64,000 nt of DNA from Ilyonectria destructans. Lineage: Eukaryota; Ascomycota; Sordariomycetes; Hypocreales; Nectriaceae. Where the stretch lies: assembly GCA_020740775.1 (NCBI GenBank), contig JAHEWK010000006.1, positions 2,914,001 through 2,978,000 on the forward strand, read 5' to 3'. Position numbers and translations under genes: made by a program. The notes under the pieces are model-generated. The model was not told the origin of the DNA and ran no database searches. It worked only from the letters and a program-made list of their open reading frames with translations. Below are positions 59,634 to 64,000 of this stretch, piece after piece; within the stretch, counting starts at the first letter, position 1, and every line of letters begins with the position of its first letter.

Positions 59634-62600
59634 AAGTCTTGCCGAGTTCCAGCTTGACCAGCTCTAGTTGCGGTTTGGTGTGCCACCAGAGCACATGGCT
59701 AGCCACTTGAATGCAATTTAGTCGCCACGACGTCGAGACACAGGAGACACGTCTGTCTGCCTCCCTCCCCCCCATCCCACCTCGATCTGCTGCTAATTTT
59801 ATCCACAGTCGCGCTTTGTTCGTCCTAATGCATGCTCTCTAGCAACTACGGGCGTCGTTACACCACCACGGCACCGCAGTAACAAATGGCATGCAGCACG
59901 GGATATGGAGGCCAACTTCATGTAGGTTATCATCTGCGGTATCTCGTCTCCATGCTCCGCAACGGTGTCTCGTGCTAGCACATTTACCTCGACGACTGTG
60001 CTTGGCCGGGGCCGGAGAGCGGCTTTCCGGCTATTCGCAGTGGACGGAGCACCACCACCAGAAATTGTACACTACCGTCCGCAAGAGGCCGAGCCGGCGG
60101 AGAGCCTCAGACCATCAAAAGAAACTTGATCGAACGTTTTTACTGGGGAATTTTCCCCCACCCCGGATTGAGCAATTGACGGTATGTCACCGTGCTGCTA
60201 TTTACTGCTATTTACTACTTGATGGCGTTTCCTATTCAGGCTTTGCCGACGGCGTGGATCAAGGTTTGGTTTTTTCCCTCCTGAGCCCCCTTGGGATCCT
60301 CCTCCCCTTCCTTGGGCCTGGGTCCAGGTGGTTTTGATTGAGGTGGTGCTGGTGGTGGTAACCCGGAGCCCTGGGCGCCCCATCGCGATTCTCCACGAAA
60401 CTAACTCCACTGGTACGGCCCCCTAAAGGCGAGCAAGTTGGGTCCTCCACCGGGACCACACGTGGTGGGCTCAGGATGCAGGGCGGCGGACGAACTGCGT
60501 CTTGAATCCCACCAACCCGCGATTCATACTCCCGTTTCGGACAGCTATCCTGGCGGTCTCGCGGGGTTCTGGGGACCCGTGAGAAGCGTGGGAAGCTGGG
60601 AAGACCGTGGTGGCCCAGGGAAGGCCCAGGGAAGGCCCTGGGAGGCCACGAAAATGACAGACGGTTGGTCTTCTGTCTGCCCTCGGCAGCCAAGAACGGC
60701 CAAGGGCGGGCAAAAGGCTGCTGGGAGACGCACGGGTAATTGATGGCGGGAGTCCCTTGTTCGCGTTGATAGCGATCGGCCCAATTATCTGCTATGCCAT
60801 CTGATCACGTCCCATCCTGTCCGGTTTGACAGAGCATCGTAACCTGTCTCAGGCCCTGGCCCTTGTCCGGGGCTCTCTTGGGCGTGCCGCCGTGCGAGGC
60901 TCAATTGCCATGGGGCGTACGGCCGACAGGCGCCAATGTTTTCCGGTCTAGGAAGCCTCAAAGCCTAGAAACATTACGGTGACATGCCTGAGCTACTACA
61001 CAGTTGGCCAAGTCGAGTCAGCTCAAGCCAACTCAAGCCCGCCCCAAGTATGATGCTATGAACCGAAACCATGACCGACCTGTCAAAATGGGGAACGGGC
61101 CATGGGCTACTTAGCTCCACTACCTTCCATGAGCCGTTTTCGGATGCAGGAGCGGGGCCTTCGTCCGTTTCGACGAAGGCTGGCGCTGGAAGTTTGATAA
61201 CTTCCATCCCAAGGTATAGGTACGTACCGGCTTACAGTGTAGCACAGTGCATAGTCGATGTCATTCGGTTCTCATTGCCCCCTTGATCGGCCGCATATCG
61301 TACTGTGTGGGGGCTGTCAAGATACCTAGTACCTCCTATTGAAGTCGTCAAACTTCCTGCGCCGGCTTGCGTCCCTCCCCATTAGTCACACCAGGCCCAA
61401 ACCGAACCAGTGTCAACGCTTCTGTTTCGCACCAACAAGGCCAGGGTATCGTCGACAGTGCGTCAAGGGCTCAAAGCAAGGGCTCAGGACAAGGGCAGAG
61501 CGACGACAGGCCAAGAATGACAGGGCACGCACGGCGGAAGTAGGCTGCCGACGATGGACCTTGGGTTCGGCATCATGGATTCAACGGTCCATCTTCCACC
61601 TTTCTCGACCCATGCTTGGCTCCTCAACCTCGGCCACAACCACGGTAGCGGTCACGGCCAAGCTTGCGGTGCTGGTGCGGGTGCGGATGCGGATACGACG
61701 ACACTGACACTATGGCGGAGTCCCATGCACTCAATCCATCATCCCTGACCGCCTCACTTACCCACGTCTCCAGTTCCACGTTGTTGGTGTTGACTGCGCC
61801 TCCTCGCTCCAAGCTCGGGATCGATCCATCGACGATTGCGGCCCTTTGAGTGCAGTACCATCTAGATGACCCCCGTCGCCGTCATTCGCTGTCCGTTGGG
61901 GGGGCCGTCCGTATAACGAGACTTCCCACTGGAAGACGACATGGACACACCATCTTTGGCCTCCCTCTCCTACTTCACAATCCGGGGCCCCGCCACTGTG
62001 CCATCACGAACGCTCGACAGCGCAGTCCACACCATTACCACCACACCAGGTACCAACTGCGTCACCTCACCCACGGGCGTCATTGTTCCAGACCCCGCAA
62101 CGGTGTAGAATTCCATGATATTTGCGGGATAATTATCCGACTGCGGGTTGGCCTTGGACCAAGAGCCACTGTCAGCGGACACCACCAGGATCGGAAGTGA
62201 CAGAGTGGGGACGTCGGCGGCCAGTTCTGAAAAAGTCATTTTTCTGTTCCATCCCGACCGATCTCATGCAATCGTCAATAGCCCCCGACTCGTCCGTTGC
62301 AATTCCCCATCGCCCAAGGAACCCTGGTCATCGACCCTACCTCGATCATCTTTCGCAAATCGGCTGCGTCAATAAATGGATGCGCCGCTTTACGACGGCT
62401 ATCCATCCCTCCGACTCAAGCAGCCCTCTCATCAGATGTTCTGACCAAGGGCCTGTCGCCCAAAGAGGTTGTCTTCCACACCCTAGTGGGAACCTGGGCA
62501 ACTCAACTCACCCCCTCCTAAGCCTCCTCAGCCTCCAAAGCACGGTCAAATGGACTAGCCAGATATAGGCAGACGCCTTTGACTGCTGGCACAAGAGCGA

Positions 62601-64000
62601 CCTCATATCCGCAAGTCACCCCCATATTACGCTCATCCCGTGACCCCTGCAATGGCGAAGGGTTGATGATGTTGGGATGCTCTCACGCAAACCGGTTTGG
62701 GGAAACCACTTGGGGATCGAGTGCATCATCACCATGTGATGGATCACGCAGATGACTTAGACATCGATTAACGCCTCGTATATTTCGGTCACTGCACCAA
62801 TCCCCAAATTTGCTCACATTCACACGATGACAGCCCAAAGGATTTCGAAGCGAGATTCACCAATTTCACAGCGGCTCCGGGGTTCCGTTGCGAGATCTGA
62901 CAGAGCGAGTGTTGGATTGCGCATCCTTACTATTTTTGCATCCCAGCCGCCCACCCAAATGTATCAGATCTCCCCTGCAGTCCGCCAACTCTCAACGGTC
63001 CGGACAATGCAGCGAGCCGAAAACGACACTTGGACGATGACGCTGTCAGATCTTGCGTCTTCGCTGGTCGCCCATAATTGACTGATGGGCATCCATTCAT
63101 CCATGCCCAAAGGTACATGTCACTCATCCAACCACCAACGGTTTATTGAGGGACAGTTGGAGGTCCAAACCCCCCATCAACAGAACCTTTCCCAGTCGGT
63201 TCCGACACCCTACTCTGCAGGCGCCACCAAACTCATAGCCCCTATCAGGCAGCTCTTCACTACAACTGTGAGCTGTTTGCGGCCTGTCCACGCAGTTTGG
63301 ATCTCACCCCAGCCGAAACATGAGAAACAACCCCGTGCTCCGACCGATCTCGACCTGCCCCCTCAACCTGGCTCAAATAGCCGCCACCCGCTAGGTTGGA
63401 AATTTAGAATCACCGGCGATCTTTCTGATCGTTCAACTGCCGCTGCCCAGCTGCCCCATTATATTGGGAGCGTGGAGGTCCTTGCGCGCCATCTCCTTTT
63501 CCGACTCGATCAACAAGCCATCTGTCTTCTTTAGTCATGTGTCTAGACCGTTTTGTAAAGACTGTTGCATTTAAGACCCGATATCAGGTGATGGAGCTTC
63601 CTAGAGTGGACTCACTACGGTTATCCCCTGACACACCCTCTCGACGCTATAGGCTTGTCGATGAAGGCTTGAAGGGGTTATCCTGGTCCTAGATCGCAGA
63701 GGGACTGCAGCCGAGATTCGTGTGGAAGCAACGTCCGGCCGGCATGGCCCCCAAGTAAGCATGCCAAAAGCCAGCCGATCGGGTCACGATACTATGACGT
63801 GGTCGCCCTTCTTTACGCTCCGGCCGGTTCAGCCCCAGATCCTACCCGACCCCTGGGGTCACCTGCACCCATATGCAGAATCAGGACCTTACTTCAGAGC
63901 AATACCGAGGCGCTCGCCGAGATGCAGATGCAGATGCCTCTTAAGCTGACGAATCCTGCTAGGTCTCATCCCGTCCACCGACTAGCTAGGAGGGTTACGC

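Larger units (their letters stand above)
50736..64000. other. 13.3-kb gene-poor stretch upstream of the nsdD-like gene
   Basis: It begins with the nsdD promoter and leader. I find no frame with a recognisable domain on either strand, and no intron-exon chain that improves any frame. The longest open frame (52718-53974, +, 418 codons) is rich in Cys, Trp, Arg, Ser and Gly and looks like chance in GC-rich DNA. The stretch is rich in short tandem repeats and G-runs. Long developmental promoters, lncRNA or lineage-specific small genes are possible, but nothing here shows them directly. Confidence 0.45.

Noticed and set aside
61970..62239. 89-codon minus-strand frame with fairly protein-like composition
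   Set aside because: Too short, with no partner exon or domain that I can support.
50736..64000. CRISPR array, transposon or secondary-metabolite cluster in the repeat-rich desert
   Set aside because: Repeat units are short (7-14 bp) without spacers, no transposase or reverse-transcriptase motifs were seen, and no synthase domains are present.

Overview
The window reads as nuclear chromosomal DNA of a filamentous ascomycete. Genes carry short GT-AG introns (about 50-150 nt) with CTAAC/CTGAC-type branch sites, starts often sit in CACCATG contexts, and several gene families are fungal (Con-6, NsdD-type GATA factor, group II G-alpha, four-TM claudin-like protein). The G-alpha, NsdD and Con-6 sequences look like Sordariomycetes, perhaps Hypocreales. 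That placement is an impression from protein character, not the result of a search.

I support 16 protein-coding genes. Left part (1.8-10.3 kb): an 88-aa putative zinc-ribbon protein (+), the TOR-complex subunit LST8 (+), the conidiation protein Con-6 (-), a TMEM234-type membrane protein (+), and an unrecognised gene with a reading-frame break (-). Middle (13-23.3 kb), the densest part: proteasome alpha-1 (-), a WKF-domain nuclear protein (+), a phytanoyl-CoA dioxygenase-like enzyme (-), a claudin-like four-TM protein (-), an omega-amidase (+) and spermidine synthase (-). Right of centre (28.4-41.5 kb): a group II G-protein alpha subunit (+), the MYG1 exonuclease (+), the Igo1/endosulfine phosphatase regulator (-) and glutamate-cysteine ligase (+). 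Far right: an NsdD-like GATA factor (-, 49.1-50.7 kb).

The genes are not an operon or a biosynthetic cluster. Most are conserved single-copy housekeeping or signalling genes. A loose theme is nutrient and redox signalling (LST8, Igo1, G-alpha, glutamate-cysteine ligase, omega-amidase, spermidine synthase), but nothing in the sequence shows co-regulation.

Over half of the window is non-coding by my reading: 23.2-28.4, 33.9-39.1, 41.5-49.1 and 50.7-64.0 kb. These stretches carry many short tandem repeats with 7-14 bp units and homopurine or poly-G tracts. I saw no transposon ORFs, CRISPR arrays, rRNA genes or convincing tRNA genes. I found no clearly novel multi-gene system. The best leads are the frame-broken gene at 9.4-10.3 kb, the small zinc-ribbon gene, the long repeat-rich desert upstream of the nsdD-like gene, the long introns of the spermidine synthase gene, and a PP1-docking-like motif in the WKF protein.
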